From: Metellina segmentata | Taxonomy: Eukaryota > Arthropoda > Arachnida > Araneae > Tetragnathidae | Assembly: GCA_947359465.1 (NCBI GenBank) | Contig: OX375872.1 | Coordinates: 5,647,741 to 5,711,740 of the forward strand | Reading direction: 5' to 3' | DNA length: 64,000 nucleotides | Part shown: positions 24,399 to 36,331 of the stretch, one piece after another | Layout of the letters: each line of letters opens with the position of its first letter | Position numbering within the stretch: position 1 is the stretch's first letter | The notes under the pieces: generated by a model | What the model saw: the letters and a program-made list of their open reading frames with translations, nothing else | The model's database searches: none | Told to the model about the DNA's origin: nothing | Program-made: the position numbers and the translations under genes

Positions 24399-25255
24399 TT
24401 ATTTTTCGTAATTTACCCAGAGCCATGGGAATTGCTTTTCAATTTTATTTTTATTTTTTACTTTTTATGAATATATTTTTGATAAGGGGCTGGGGATTTT
24501 CATATTATTATTATTTTTTTGGACTTGTTGCATCGGAGGTATGATGTTAGCATATAAGTTAGACTGTGTAATTGATGGCATTTGGTGGCAATTTTTAGGC
24601 TTGTTGTTGATGATATCCCAGCTGCGGCTTCGGGTTTCATTTCGTTCTGTTCCTGCTCTGTTTTGGTATTTTGTTCTGTTTTTGTTTTACTTGATTTTTG
24701 GTGGTGTTTGGGGGAGTGTATGAGCAATTTTTTTAGCCTAATGCTGCTCATATGTAGAAAACACCATTTTATGTTGTTTGGGTCAGGCTCCTCCCTGATG
24801 ACGCCCTGATCCACCAACATTTCTTCATTTTTTATTATTTTTTAAGACTTTTGTTACATTTTTTTAGAAATTCTTGTGTTCTTGAAATTATATTGCTTAC
24901 CATGCTATGTCTGCAGCTTCAACGCGCTTGCATGGGTAGTTTCGAGTTTCGATTTCTGGTTAATGCACCCCGGCTGTTTGGTTATTTTTTGTTATTTTGT
25001 GTGTGTTATGTTATTTTGTATATTTTATGTTGTTATTATTATATATATATATATATATATATTGCTTATTTAGTCTATGTGCCCGTGATTATACATCTTT
25101 ATGAGAATCCAATGAATGATCGTGTTTTTCTTTTCATTTTCATGTTTCCTGCTCAGCCGGCGATGTGATCATTTGGTTTATTGCTATAATTAATTTTTGT
25201 ATGTGTGCTGTACCATTTTCAAATTTTATTCTGCTAAAAATAAATACAGTGTCTC
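24399..25255. other. T-rich tail region after the PLE
   Basis: T-rich DNA with an (AT)n run at about 25040-25062 and an aataaatacag near 25245. Frames here (60-106 codons) are Phe/Tyr/Ile-rich low complexity and not credible proteins. Part may be the 3' tail of the Penelope-like element. Confidence 0.4.
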
Positions 25256-25289
25256 GTCCAGAGTTGCTCTATATTTCATTGCAAAAAAG

Positions 25290-25400
25290 TGCAATACATT
25301 TGAAATATTGATATTTTGGGTGAAATATGCAATAAACCTTCATTTATGCAATTTTATGCAGTAACCCCTCAAATATTCAAAAATATGCAATATAAATTTT
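25290..25400. repeat. AATATGCA-rich hAT-like subterminal cluster
   Basis: Repeated aatatgcaat and ttatgca motifs like those at 16310-16460. Probably the end of a related non-autonomous hAT. Confidence 0.4.
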
Positions 25401-25456
25401 TACCTATAGAATCCTTGAAGCATGATTCGGACAGAAAAATGATCTCCTTACTCGTA

Positions 25457-26360
25457 TGTGGTGTGAGGATTCATTGATGAAGTCCATCCATTGTTCCTCC
25501 CAATGCGAAATCTTAACCCCCGACGGAGTTCGCCGAGAGGCACAGGTGGGAACCACTGCGGACAATGGAGAGTCGCCAGTCTGTCTGGAATATTGGCAGT
25601 AAAACTGCAAAGGAAATACGTTCTATCCCACCTTTATGGATTACTATAATCAGCTTGGGTTGAAACAGCCAAGAGCGATTAGACGACCTGACGCCAAATA
25701 CGAGAGCAATGACAAACGCAACGGAGTGACATCAGAATCAACCAGGACCAATCGAGGACCAACTCCACCCCAGCGGCCGGAGCGCGCCAAAATCCGAGCC
25801 GAGGAATCGGAAGAAGAAAAAAAATCAGTTTTTGACTTGATCTCATCCTGAGGTGCGTCGAGACCCTTACAGGTCGACCAATTTCTTCTCTTTGGAGAAT
25901 TCATTTTTGGAGTTTGGTGTGACCTGAGAAGACACCTACTCAGAAGCCTTGAGAGGCTGAACACTAAAGTCCCCGCGACTTTATTTAGAAGGAACGTCCT
26001 AGAGTTCCTGGTGTAGACCGTCACCAGACGTCTATAGTGAGATCCTGTGTGGATCTGTGTCGCCGACGAAGTGATCTCCTCCCAAGATAAAATTGTGCGA
26101 GCGTAGTGCCGTTATACTACTCTAGAACCGTTCTTCGGTGTAGTCTTTTCTTCTGCTGGAGACTTTTCTGCTGTTAGGTTAGAATTGAGTTGAGCCAACC
26201 TGTCCAATCTAATTATTATAGACCTATGTCTAATTTCAGAGTCTTGTATATAACATACCCTTAATCAAGAAAACTGTAAATAAAAATTATTCTTATGTTA
26301 ATTAAGCTAGACTGTTCTCTGTAGATTCTTCATCTGCACGCTACCCAGAGAAATCATTAC
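25457..26360 (+). mobile_element. LTR-like segment (Ty3/gypsy type), solo or truncated
   Basis: A GC-richer block containing a polyadenylation-type aataaaaatt near 26281 and ending cattaca followed by gtggtgtt. ATTACA-GTGGTGT is a junction I associate with Ty3/gypsy 5' LTR ends and the primer-binding region. If solo, it could start TGTGAGG at 25457 with a GTGG duplication on both sides, but the left boundary is uncertain. The 71- and 124-codon frames inside are incidental. Confidence 0.35.
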
Positions 26361-26361
26361 A

Positions 26362-27741
26362 GTGGTGTTAAACCAAATATGCAATTACTAAAGACAGATG
26401 CTAGACTTTACGTTTACCATTTCTTATGTGGAAAGAAGCAGAAAACACAAATGAAAAGTTTTTTTCTATTTAAGACCAGTTTTACTCCTAAAAAGAATTA
26501 AATTTCAGGGCAATAATAAATTCATCTTCGAGTTCATCCATATTCGTCAAAAACGGAAGGACTTTGCCGTTTGTTTTATCTGAATGGAACTATTTAAAAC
26601 AGTTTGAATCATAAAAATATTTTTAAATTTCAGGGCAATTATGAATTAATCTAAGAGTAAGTCCATATTCTTCAGAAACAGAAGGACTTCGTCGAATCCA
26701 CGTTTTTTGCAAATCGTATAGGAAGCTATGAGAATTAGTTCTTAAAACTTAATAAAAAACAATAGAGTAGTTTAAAAATATTGTCTTCTAAAAGTATATA
26801 AAAACGGTCATTACAGGTAGGCGTGTAACCCGTTTTCGCAAAATAGGTCAAGATTTGTATCTGTTTCACAAAATGTGATATTTAAAAAGTAAAACTTAAT
26901 TAAATTAATAGCTATAGGTATTATATGACTGAAACTAAGACACTTTAAGAATTATGACGTTCTCTGTTCACCGAATGGAGAAATCAATGTGTTTCGCTTT
27001 TATTTTTGAGCAGTTTTGATTATGAAGATCCTCAGCTGTTGGAAAGGCTCTCAAAGGAACTCCTCCACATACAATCAAATACAATTTAAAAAATAAGTAG
27101 AGCTTAATAAAAATTGCTAATTATTAAGTTTTATGTTGTTATGGTGGTTAATTTTTTGTGTGGACTAGGTGTCCCCTTTCTTCGCGAAAAGACTAAATAT
27201 ACTCAGCTCATGTCAAAGAGAAAAACAAAGCTGAGTGCGCATAATCGTTGTTAATATAAAGTCATTTCAATCTAGCCATTGAAGCAGCTGACACTTAAAA
27301 ATCAGAACGAAATTGCCTTATGTATTGCACGATGTCCACAGTTAATTTCTGTTTCAAATCACTGCAACATCATTGCGAAATCGCCGCAATTTAAAACTAA
27401 TGCCATTGTTTATTTTTAAAAAATCTATGAAAACACCTATAAAAATTGAATAGTGCAGCAAAGGATCCAATAGCGTCTTTCTTGAATTCTTCTGACAAAT
27501 CGGGTTTTTACAAGAGGAAATGTTTTGCATACTATCGGAAGAGTGGAACGCACTTGAAAAATGATATACACGTTTAGGTTGCTAGAGACTGACAGTGCTA
27601 TATGCTAAAAGCTGAACATTGCCTTAAGGCCATATCTCCTTGCTGAGGTGACCAACATCTAATGGTAAATGCTTTGGTATCTTCAGTAAAAAAGATGCTT
27701 CCAAATTATGTGGCTATTTTCGTAAGCTGTCCCTCTTCCTA
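26362..27741. other. No feature seen
   Basis: AT-rich DNA with two related stretches (atttcagggcaat...gaattaat, at about 26500 and 26630) but no gene. Confidence 0.4.
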
Positions 27742-27778
27742 TTAGTAGGAGAGCTGATGACGAATTTTGGGAAGCTAC

Positions 27779-28195
27779 TTTAGGCACTATGAAATTGTAA
27801 AATAGTAGATATTCAATGTTAGTTGAATAGGGAATCGAGGGTCGGGAACGCCGTTTGCGGTTATTTCGCTACTGCGCAGCATAGGATATTTGCAAAAAAT
27901 TCATCCCACCGAGTATCCTTTAGGCACTTAAAATTTTTTTTAATCTCGTATTTTAGCATTTATAGAATACAGAAATAAGAATCCCAGACTGTTTAGACGG
28001 TTTTAAAGTACAACATGACTGCCCTGAATTTGAATTATAATCTACGCAAAAAATATTCTTTAGGCACTCTGAAATTTTTATAGCATGTTTATTAATTACT
28101 ATAGAAAATATGTGCAAAAAGCCAGACGAATACGGCGGTTTTAAATAACAACCCGACCCAAATAAAGATTTTACATAAGTATCGGCAGCTGCCGG
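27779..28195. repeat. 140-bp periodic repeat in the palindrome arm
   Basis: tttaggcact starts at 27779, 27919 and 28059, exactly 140 bases apart. Units 2 and 3 share further blocks (tatagaa, ccagac, cggttttaaa). The same array occurs inverted in the right arm at about 31850-32125. Confidence 0.7.
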
Positions 28196-28491
28196 GGATC
28201 TAGCTAACCTAGAAGGCAGTGCCTTGGCTCGCCGGTCTGCGATTGATTGCGGAGGAACCACGTGACTCGAGTTTGATGGGCAGCTGGGGCTACTTACCAA
28301 GCATTTTGGAGGAGTTTATTATTTTTTTTCACACAAATGTGACCACGCTGAAAATTATTTTCAGCTCATTGCAATACTGTTTTTAGAGGTTTTTTAAAAA
28401 CGGTTTTGTTATTTTTTTTAACATTTTAATGATTAACATATTCACATGTGTATTTAACTATGTATGTATACATAGTAATAATAATTAATCC

Positions 28492-29903
28492 CACTCTATA
28501 ACAAAAAAATCGACGCACCAAGAAGGAGTTGTCCGATGGAGACAAAAATTGGTGGATAGGAAAATTATGAACAGAATAGAAAATGATTAAAATTTCAGAA
28601 CAATTGAATAATTTATTTCAGAGTTACAGTAACGAGCTCAATAAGGTGCTGACTCGCCTCTAGCCTGGATGCAAGCTGCCACACGGCGTGGCATAGACCG
28701 ATAAAGCTCCCGGATAGTCTCCTGCGGTATTTCTTGCCAAATTTCCTCCGGATTTGCTATTGTCGGACTACGTCATCAACATTCCCTACAGGATACTGTC
28801 GCCTTCCCATCATATCCCAGACATGCTCGATGGGAGAGAGATCTGGTGATTTGGCTGGCCAAGGAAGTGTTAGACAAGCTTGAAGACAGTTCATAGCAAC
28901 ACGTGCCGTATGTGGTCTGGTATTGTCTTGCTAAAAAATAAGCCCAGAGTACTGCGAAAGGAACGGTAGCAAAACAGGTCTCAGAATGTCGTCAACGTAC
29001 CGCTGTGTAGTAAGTGTACCTCTAATGAAGACCAAAGGGGTCCGTCTATCAAGGGAAATGGCACCCCATACCATAACTCCTTGTTGAGTGCCCGTATGGC
29101 GTGCAATAGTGAAAGCAGGATCGGCACGCTGCCCTGGGCGTCTCCAGATACGTCTTCGATGATCGTCAGGACACAGTTGGAAGCGGGATTCGTCGCTAAA
29201 GACTATACGTCCCCAGTCAGCATCATTCCAGCCTGATCGAGCCAAGCACCACGGTAATCTGGCTCGACAGTGTGCCGGCGTGAGTGGCAGGTGGCGTAAC
29301 GGTCGGTATGAGCGTAGATTTCGCTCTCTCAGCCGTCTGCGAATGGTCATGGTGGACACTCGTGTGTGGGTCGCATGACTGATGGTTGATAGCGATGAAT
29401 CAGGCGCTGTGACTGCTGATCTGACAATCACTCTGTCCTCGCGATCTGTTGTGGCCCTACGTCGTCCGCTACCATCATTACGCTGAAATCTGCCATTGTC
29501 CACCCAATCTTGCCAGCATTTTCTAATCGCCGCATCGCTTCGACTCACATGACGAGCGATTCTCCGATTTGTACAACCTGCCTCTTTCAGTCCAATGATA
29601 CGACCTCTTTCAAACTCTGAAAGTTGCTCGTAATGAGCTCGAATCCTGCGGCGAGGCATTTTTTCAGTCGTTAAAAGGTATACTAAATCGCAATGCAGTA
29701 GAAATTTTCAACAACAGTTCAAGAACAACTCCTTATATACATCTGCTGGATGCGTAGCTCCGATGAGCTGGAGATCGCACTATTCATTCATTGAACACCA
29801 AATTTTAGTCATTTGCATATTTGGTCAAAACATTTTTGCATACGAAATTTCAAAGCAATCGGATGATTCCTTCTTGTTGAGTCGATTTTTTTGTTATAGA
29901 GTG
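28492..29903 (-). mobile_element. Tc1-type transposon nested in the palindrome
   Basis: 1412 bp with ends CACTCTATAACAAAAAAATC and complement, TA on the right (29904-29905) and a decayed left flank. The right palindrome arm at about 30995-31015 is the empty site: it continues through the same sequence without the insertion. It contains one transposase gene. Confidence 0.82.
28638..29659 (-). pseudogene. Tc1 transposase (DD34E), nearly intact
   Basis: Starts MPRRRIRAHYEQLSEFERGR at 29659 with a paired helix-turn-helix N-terminus (EAGCTNRRIARHVSRSD; TRVSTMTIRRRL). First catalytic Asp in IVFSDESRFQL, second in QDNTRPHTA, Glu in SPDLSPIEHVWDMM. Length and domain order match full Tc1 transposases of about 340 residues. 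Two lesions: an in-frame TAG after GLIF where a Gln is usual (28931-28933), and a stop plus frameshift near 28760, after which the normal C-terminus (ETIRELYRSMPRRVAACIQA) reads in another frame. Otherwise well preserved, so a fairly recent death. Confidence 0.88.
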
Positions 29904-30049
29904 TATTATAGGGTGATCATAAGTGTTTTTAGTAACTACGTATTTTATAGGTTAGATAAAATTATATTTTTATAGGTTATATATCATTAATGTACAATGG
30001 AACCAAAAACTTTGAGTTGCGTAATTTGTAAAAAAAAAAAAAAAAAAAA

Positions 30050-30200
30050 TCTACTATGATAAAAGGTGCTTGTATGTGTGTGAACTGTTCTGACGAATCT
30101 ATGGCACTTACAATTATGAGACTTGGCACACAGGCAGTCCGAATTTTTTGAAATTTTTCTATATATCGCGCTCGAATTTTAAAATTTAATCTCGAACATT
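30050..30200 (+). mobile_element. Helitron-like 5' end fragment
   Basis: tctactatgataaaaggtgc followed by ctatggcacttaca and ggcacacaggcagtccgaa. The same series occurs at 57722-57850. TC-starting ends followed by an AT-rich ATAAAA block are typical of Helitron-class elements. The 3' end was not located. Confidence 0.4.
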
Positions 30201-30453
30201 TTAAAATGAATTTATTAGTTTTTTTTCACTATCCTTCCTTCCGTTCCGGAGAAAGAAAAATTGCCACGATTTTGATAATTTCGCCCTACCCAATGACGTC
30301 AGCATTTGGAACCATTTATTTCATCTTCCATTTTTCTTTTGCCCCGAAATGTGACGTCACTCGTACCTCGGAAAGAAGACGGAAGTGCTAAGTTTTCCGA
30401 TTCTAGCGTGTTTTGTCAAATTGGCACACAAGTAATGGTAATTTCAATTAAAG

Positions 30454-30731
30454 TCGTACTAGAGCAACACAACGGGCTATTGACAACAGTCCGGGATCAG
30501 TCCCTTAACATAGAGATCCGAGGACAACACCTCGTAATTTTGAACCACGGTCAGATGACGAAGTAACACCTGAGCTGTCAATCCACTCTCCAAACTTCCA
30601 CACCACGACAGATTTAAGGCCAGCCGCCTCTACACCATACGCTTACAAAGATCCATGCCCTGACCCGGATTCGAACCAGGAACCTTACGATCTAGAGGCA
30701 AACACCTTAACCAATATACCACTTGGTCGGC
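30454..30731 (-). mobile_element. tRNA-derived SINE (family A) in the palindrome spacer
   Basis: Reading from 30731 leftwards: a tRNA-like head (accaagtggtatattggtta A-box region; cctggttcgaatccgggtca B-box region), then a body with cgaggtgttacttcgtcatc-like sequence and ggttcaaaattacgag, ending gagcaacacaacggg. The closest relative is at 35443-35706. No tRNA cloverleaf is preserved. Confidence 0.7.
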
Positions 30732-31172
30732 ATATATATTCCTAATATATATACATACACACATAGTTATATATATTATATCGGACGATAGAATCACTTT
30801 AGCAAATTTCTAGACTTTTTTTGCAAAATTTTCAAAATGTTTTTGCTCTGTGCAAGTCTTTTTTGATTAAAAATAATCGCTTTATCAATACTGTTTTTTT
30901 TTTTACAAATTTCGCAACTCACAGTTTTTGGTTCCATTGTACATTAATGATATATAACCTATAAAATACGTAGTCACTAAAAACAATTATGATCGCTATA
31001 ATAAGTAACTGTTATTACTATGTATATACATAATTATATACACATGTGCATATGTGTGTTAATAGCAAAACCGTATTTAAAAAACCTTAAAAAAATTACA
31101 ATGAGCTCAAAATAATTTTCAGCGTGGTCACATTTGGGTGAAAAAAAAAAACTCATCCAAAATGCTTTGTAA

Positions 31173-31615
31173 GGCCCGGTGCACACATCCGGTTTTTCAA
31201 CGTTCGGTGCCACTGCGGTACCGTAGCCCAACTATGCACACATGACCGTGAAATGACGCACGAATTCATTTCACGCCATTTACGATAAATATTCTATAGT
31301 AGGAAACGTATTTATTTCGCTTACTTGGTGTAAAAAAAGTATATTTTGTAACAAAATAGACGTTACTGGATACAACCATTTATAAATTATTAGTTATATT
31401 CCACTTGTTTATGAAAACAAGCTACTTCAGAATGGAGACTCATGTGCGGCGCCTTGGGGAACTGCGGTACAAATTTCACGCAAGTAGGACGTGCCTCGCC
31501 CCAGCGGCACTGGAGGCATGTCTGCACTGCTCCATTGGATCTAATGTATCTCAGACCGCACTTGCGTTTCGGTAGCGGGGCCGCACGTTGAAAAACCGGA
31601 TGTGTGCACCGAGCC
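31173..31615. mobile_element. Harbinger-type MITE in the right palindrome arm
   Basis: 443 bp with ends GGCCCGGTGCACACATCCGG and the complement of GGCTCGGTGCACACATCCGG, flanked by TAA (31170-31172 and 31616-31618). The left arm at about 28290-28305 shows the uninterrupted site (cttaccaagc), an internal empty-site control. No coding capacity. Confidence 0.88.
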
Positions 31616-32156
31616 TAAGTAGCCCGAGCTGTACATCAAACTCGAGTCACGTGGTTCCTCCGCAATTAATCGCAGACCGGCGAGCCAAGGCACTGCCTTC
31701 TAGGGTAGCCAGTTCCCTGGCAGCTGCCGATACATATGTAAAATCTTTCTTTACGTCGGGTTGTTATTTAAAATCGCCGTATTCGTCTGGCTTTTTGCAC
31801 ATATTTTCTATAGAAATTAATAAACATGCTATATAAATTTCAGAGTGCCTAAAGAATATTTTTTGCGTAGATTATAATTCAAATTCAGGGCAGTCATGTT
31901 GTACTTTAAAACCGTCTAAACAGTCTGGAATTCTTATTTCTGTATTCTATAAATACTAAAATACGAGATTAAAAAAATTTCTAAGTGCCTAAAGGATACT
32001 CGGTGGGATGAATTTTTTGCAAATATCCTATGCTGTGCAGTAGCGAAATAACGGCGTTCCCGACCCTCGATTCCCTATTCAACTAACATTGAATTTCTAC
32101 TATTTTACAATTTCATAGTGCCTAAAGTACCTTCCCAAAATTCGTCATCAGCTCTC

Positions 32157-33660
32157 GGACTATATTATTATTAGGTGGGGAACGTGGTTTTTCTGAATTA
32201 AGTCGATCACTATGTAGATATTAAAAGCGTATTGAAGTCACTTTCAGAAGTGGAGGCCATCACTAAGAGACTTTCGATGTCCCTTCCACTATAAATGCTC
32301 TAGTGCATAAATGCAACTTAACTTTTACCGTTATAAGATTGGACCTTTGGCCGATTTGATGGGGAATCCCATGTGGCCTAGCTGTATCCAGGAAGGCAAG
32401 AAGTCCTGACTTTCAAATAATTGATCATTCATGGAAAGCGATCAGCCTACTGAAATAAAATTTGTTGTCATGTTTCCTTGAACGTGTTTATACCGGACTG
32501 AAACGAATTCCGTCTGAAGGTCGGAAATTTATCAATGTATTTCACTGTACAATGTCACGAACATATGTCAAAAGTTATGTATATAAAGTTGAATTTGATT
32601 TGGCGATCATTTCTTGCCACGAGGCTGCAATTAAATTTGCTTATTTTAACCTAAACGTTAAAGGTTGAATGGAAATCACAAGAACAGGACTGGACATAGA
32701 GATGAATTTGTTGTCACAAATAGTCGAATACTGAATTTTCATTCGTCTTCTGTTTCACGTTGAATCGAAATTTGTAATTGATTAAAAACATTAAAATTAA
32801 TTATTTGATCAGTCTCCACCGCTTCCAAAAAAGCAACCCTAACTGTTATTGTAAATTCTGAACCTGTTTTTGAGTACTTTTAGTTATTCTTAGAACAATA
32901 ATTAATTTCAAATTAAATTTATACCAATTGGTTGTCATCCCACTACATCTCTGTGACGAAATGCAAATTTTGCAATATTATTTAAGCAAAACGTTACGTT
33001 GTTTTAAAAATTGTCATTATGTCAGCGAAAAAGTCCGTTAATATTAAGACATAATATAATTTTGTTAAAACCCAAAACAACCATTTAAAAACCTAAAACA
33101 AAAGATGAAAACCTAATGTAAGATTTTAAAAACCTAAAATTCCATGTAATCACGGTAACGGGAGGCTTGAATCGATCCTCTACTAGCATCCCGACTGCTA
33201 TGCCTGATAGAAAAGATTTCACTGTTTTCCTGGTGAAAACAACTGGAAAATGCTCGAACAAGGACGATACTTCTCATCTCTATCGATATGTAATGACAAT
33301 CATTGCATAAACGTTAGTCGAGAGAAACAATCTGCCAATGGTGACAAGTATCGCCACTTATAGCTTGAGTTGCTTATTTGCTGGCGCGCTCGATTCAAAA
33401 TGAAATTGCACGTGAAAGGCAAAATATTGAACATTTCCCTCTAATTGCGACAAAAAATCGGTATATATGAGAGGGATTGACAAATGAATTTATTTCTAAA
33501 TTGCAGTACCTCATTCCACTAGAATGTAGAAACTTATTCTTCCAGCTGTAAGTACCGTGATCCATAAGCCAGCTTTCGACGTTATAAGAATTCCACTGAG
33601 TAATAATAGAGCACAAAGAAGGATTTAAAAAAATGACTTAGTGCATATAAAATTATTTAT
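32157..33660. other. No gene recognised
   Basis: AT-rich DNA. A cgggaggcttgaatcgatcc at about 33160 faintly resembles a Pol III B box. The left end and N-terminus of the hAT at 33690 should lie here but were not identified. Confidence 0.4.
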
Positions 33661-33689
33661 GTGAGTACTTATAAACATCTGAATTCTCT

Positions 33690-33888
33690 ATACAGCTTGA
33701 CGAGTCAACTTTGCCAGGAAACGAAGCTTTACTTTTAGCTTATGTGAGATTTGTAAAAGAAGAAAAAGTTTCCCAAGAACTGTTATTTGCCAAATGTTTA
33801 GAAACTGATAGGAAAGGTTGAAACAATATTTAATGAATAAAAAAGATTCTTCGATTCAAAAGCTGTACCCTTGAGTAATATCCTCTCC
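33690..33888 (+). pseudogene. hAT transposase (SCAND3/ZBED-like), left half
   Basis: Reads EFSIQLDESTLPGNEALLLA, YVRFVKEEKVSQELLFAKCL, ETDRKG, then frame breaks to PLSNILS. It matches the central part of SCAND3/ZBED5-type hAT transposases (QLDEST...LL.YVRF; LLF.K.LET...GE). It stops at the TTA where the 13-kb insertion begins; the next residues of the same domain are at 46948. Confidence 0.75.
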
Positions 33889-34454
33889 TTAAGGCTGGTT
33901 TACGATTCTCCGTATGTCCGACTGCGTAGGCTCCGTAATAACGCATACGCGGAGGATAGTCGTTTACAGTCTTGCGTCGACACACTAGATGGCGTGTTTA
34001 CTTTTCGCGCGCTTTCTTGATCCATTTCAGTATTTTTTTTCTACCGTCTTATGTTTACTTTAACCAATTTTGAGAACCGTTGGTTTTTTTTTTCTTTTTC
34101 CACGGGAGACATTTTTGTAGAACATTGCGAAAATAACATCACTTTGGAAACTTTTAACTCCGAACAAAACCAAAATTAGGATACCGATTGTGAATACTCA
34201 GATAAATTAACATTAAAACTATTTTCTTTCCAAAACAACTATCTACTTTAAACTGAGACTATATATATAAGTGTTAAATTTAATCATAGCATTAAAAACC
34301 AAAATAAAATTAAGTTAGATGAATAATTTGTTTTAAAATCTTTTTCCTTTTGGAGCCTCGTATGTGAGATTGAAGGAAAATACGAAATTTGATATCTGAT
34401 GAGGTTTCTAGTTATTGTAATGTAAATAAATATATCTTCGATGTACTCATTATC

Positions 34455-35383
34455 AGGGTGTCAAGACTTAAATCAACGATTAAAATCATGATTTTAATCA
34501 AATGATTTTTTTAAATCACTGATTTAAATCACAACTAATCACACATTTTTATAACTAAGTAAATACACCACAGAATAATCACAGAAGTGGTAAAATGCTT
34601 TAATGTTTCTGCACTCATGGTGATTTCAGCACTAATGGCTACAGCAAGCTCAGAGGGAACTGGGTCAATTACTGCATATCATAAAAGATTGCAACAGCCA
34701 GTTGTAACCTATTTAGAATATACTATATACTGGAAATAGTAATGTTTACACACATGACATCATAAATATAAATGCCAGGAAGAGTAATGTAAAAACATTC
34801 CTGATTAACAACACTCATAATATAAACACTTAAAAGGAAGTATGCAACAGTTTGATTCAAAATTATAAACTAAAGGGGTGACCGATTTCATTACTTCCTA
34901 CTTGTGTGTTTTTTTAGGTATTTGTCAGTTAGCTTATTCTTGTGGTGTGCAATAGAGATTAAAGAGTATAAATATACATTTTCACACACACACAGCCATT
35001 AACATGTCAGCAGGAAAAAAGAAAGTTCCAATATGAATTCAAAGTTTTAATATTAGAATTTACTATAGTCTGATTATTTCTGTCCTATATTCTACTTCTC
35101 ACACTATAGTTTAGGTCTGTAACTTACACTTACTGATAAATTTGTTAACATGATGATGTAATTTACTCAAGGAAAACTATCTAGGATGTCAGCTTGTGTT
35201 TTAAAGTTTAACAAATATTAAGTATATATTGATTTACCATGTCACAAACTCAGTTTTTTATTTAACAAATTTATAGATAATTATTTAAAAAAAAGTGTAT
35301 AGGGCCTACAGAAGTTTAAATAAAAAAAATCCGATTGATTTTTTTTACACACTCCTCATTATATTTTAATCCAGCCAACCACT
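34455..35383. mobile_element. Possible non-autonomous hAT-like element
   Basis: Starts cagggtgtcaagacttaaat with repeated gatttaaatca blocks, and an accactg at 35376-35382 could be the other end. The inverted match is weak and no flanking duplication was found. Confidence 0.25.
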
Positions 35384-35442
35384 GAACAAAAATTTAGTTG
35401 TCCATACAAACCTCATTTCCATGAAATTTTGTATCATCCTTT

Positions 35443-35706
35443 TTTTTTTTTCTAATGGCGGGCACATTTTGACCGAAGTCATTGGCCACTACAAGGCCGG
35501 AAGTGATGGCCACTTGTGAAGGAGCACCCAGTGGGAGGGCCATCATTGCCCCTAACAATTACATCTTAATTTTGAACCATGTTCAGATGCCGAAGCAACA
35601 CCTAAGCAGGTATACGCTTACAAACATCCATGCCCGAACCCGGATTCGAACCGGGGACCTTCCGATCTAGAGGCTAACACCTTAACCACTATACCGGTTG
35701 GTCGGC
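35443..35706 (-). mobile_element. tRNA-derived SINE (family A), with 12-bp duplication
   Basis: 264 bp flanked by a perfect 12-bp repeat GTATCATCCTTT (35431-35442 and 35707-35718). The tRNA-like head at 35706-35630 has the A box (tagtggttaagg) and B box (ggttcgaatcc). The body follows, and an A-rich tail adjoins the left flank. The perfect duplication suggests a young copy. It lies inside the 13-kb element. Confidence 0.88.
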
Positions 35707-35718
35707 GTATCATCCTTT

Positions 35719-36093
35719 GTAAAATCTACAATTGTTTTCATTTATTTTCACATTAAACAGAATAAAGTAAGCTTTAATGAATTGGAGTATGTATATTTTA
35801 TCATTTGGTTTGTGCAATAAATTCAAATTGTCAGCATTCCATTTCTGCCTAAGATTTTTTTAAACTTGAACAAAACACACCTTGAATGTTGGGAAGTATT
35901 GAATTTTTAGTCAGCGAAACATTTTCCAATGGAATATTATGTAGTTAATTTATTTTCAATAGAAATGTTATTTTGTACCGAGGGTTTTAATTGTACTTAA
36001 GAATATGTTTCTTGTGTCAACTCACTACACTAGGAAAATTACTGTGTTTCTCATATTTCAAGAAATTTATTTATGCATACTACACATGTATGT
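35719..36093. other. Flank of the BEL element, no gene
   Basis: AT-rich DNA between the SINE and the BEL/Pao insertion, ending with the target copy TATGT at 36089-36093. Confidence 0.5.
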
Positions 36094-36331
36094 TGTTTTA
36101 ACTCTTCGATAGCTCAGGTCTCCTTATGTTCTCATTAAAATTCACCAAACACATCACAAGGAATAATGGACTGTAGTTCTCACATCATTTATTAATTTCT
36201 CTCTCTGAGCTGCGCTCACACGCGCCTTTTTCGCAGCTCACAAAAACTCGCACTGGGCGCCAGGCGTCGCAATGTTACAGTGCGCGACAGCAGCGCCCTT
36301 TTTTGGCTGTTGCCAACGGAGAGCTCAAACA
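36094..36331 (-). repeat. BEL/Pao 3' LTR
   Basis: 238 bp, TG...CA bounded. Coding is on the minus strand, so this is the downstream LTR. Confidence 0.95.

Larger units (their letters stand above)
27748..32156. mobile_element. 4.4-kb palindromic foldback-like element
   Basis: The left arm (27748-28491 plus 29904-30045) is the reverse complement of the right arm (30890-31172 plus 31616-32156) once two nested insertions are removed. Shared blocks include gagctgatgacgaattttgg, ggaatcgagggtcgggaacg, tgccttggctcgcc and atgtacaatggaaccaaaaa. The central spacer of about 840 bp holds a Helitron-like start and a SINE. Arms of about 0.85 kb with internal tandem structure resemble Foldback-type elements, but no transposase was found and flanking duplications are not clear. 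Confidence 0.72.

Noticed and set aside
24780..24815. Hammerhead ribozyme core (CTGATGA) after the Penelope-like element, as reported in such elements
   Set aside because: The required GAAA and stem II pairing are absent in the following bases.
24851..25168. 105-codon hydrophobic frame resembling a membrane protein
   Set aside because: Composition follows from T-rich and (AT)n sequence (YIYIYI run); no start context or conservation.
25636..26024. Overlapping 71- and 124-codon frames on opposite strands
   Set aside because: They lie in an LTR-like GC-richer segment where long chance frames are expected.
35630..35706. tRNA gene on the minus strand (A and B boxes present)
   Set aside because: It is the head of a SINE with an A-rich tail and 12-bp target duplication; the cloverleaf is incomplete.
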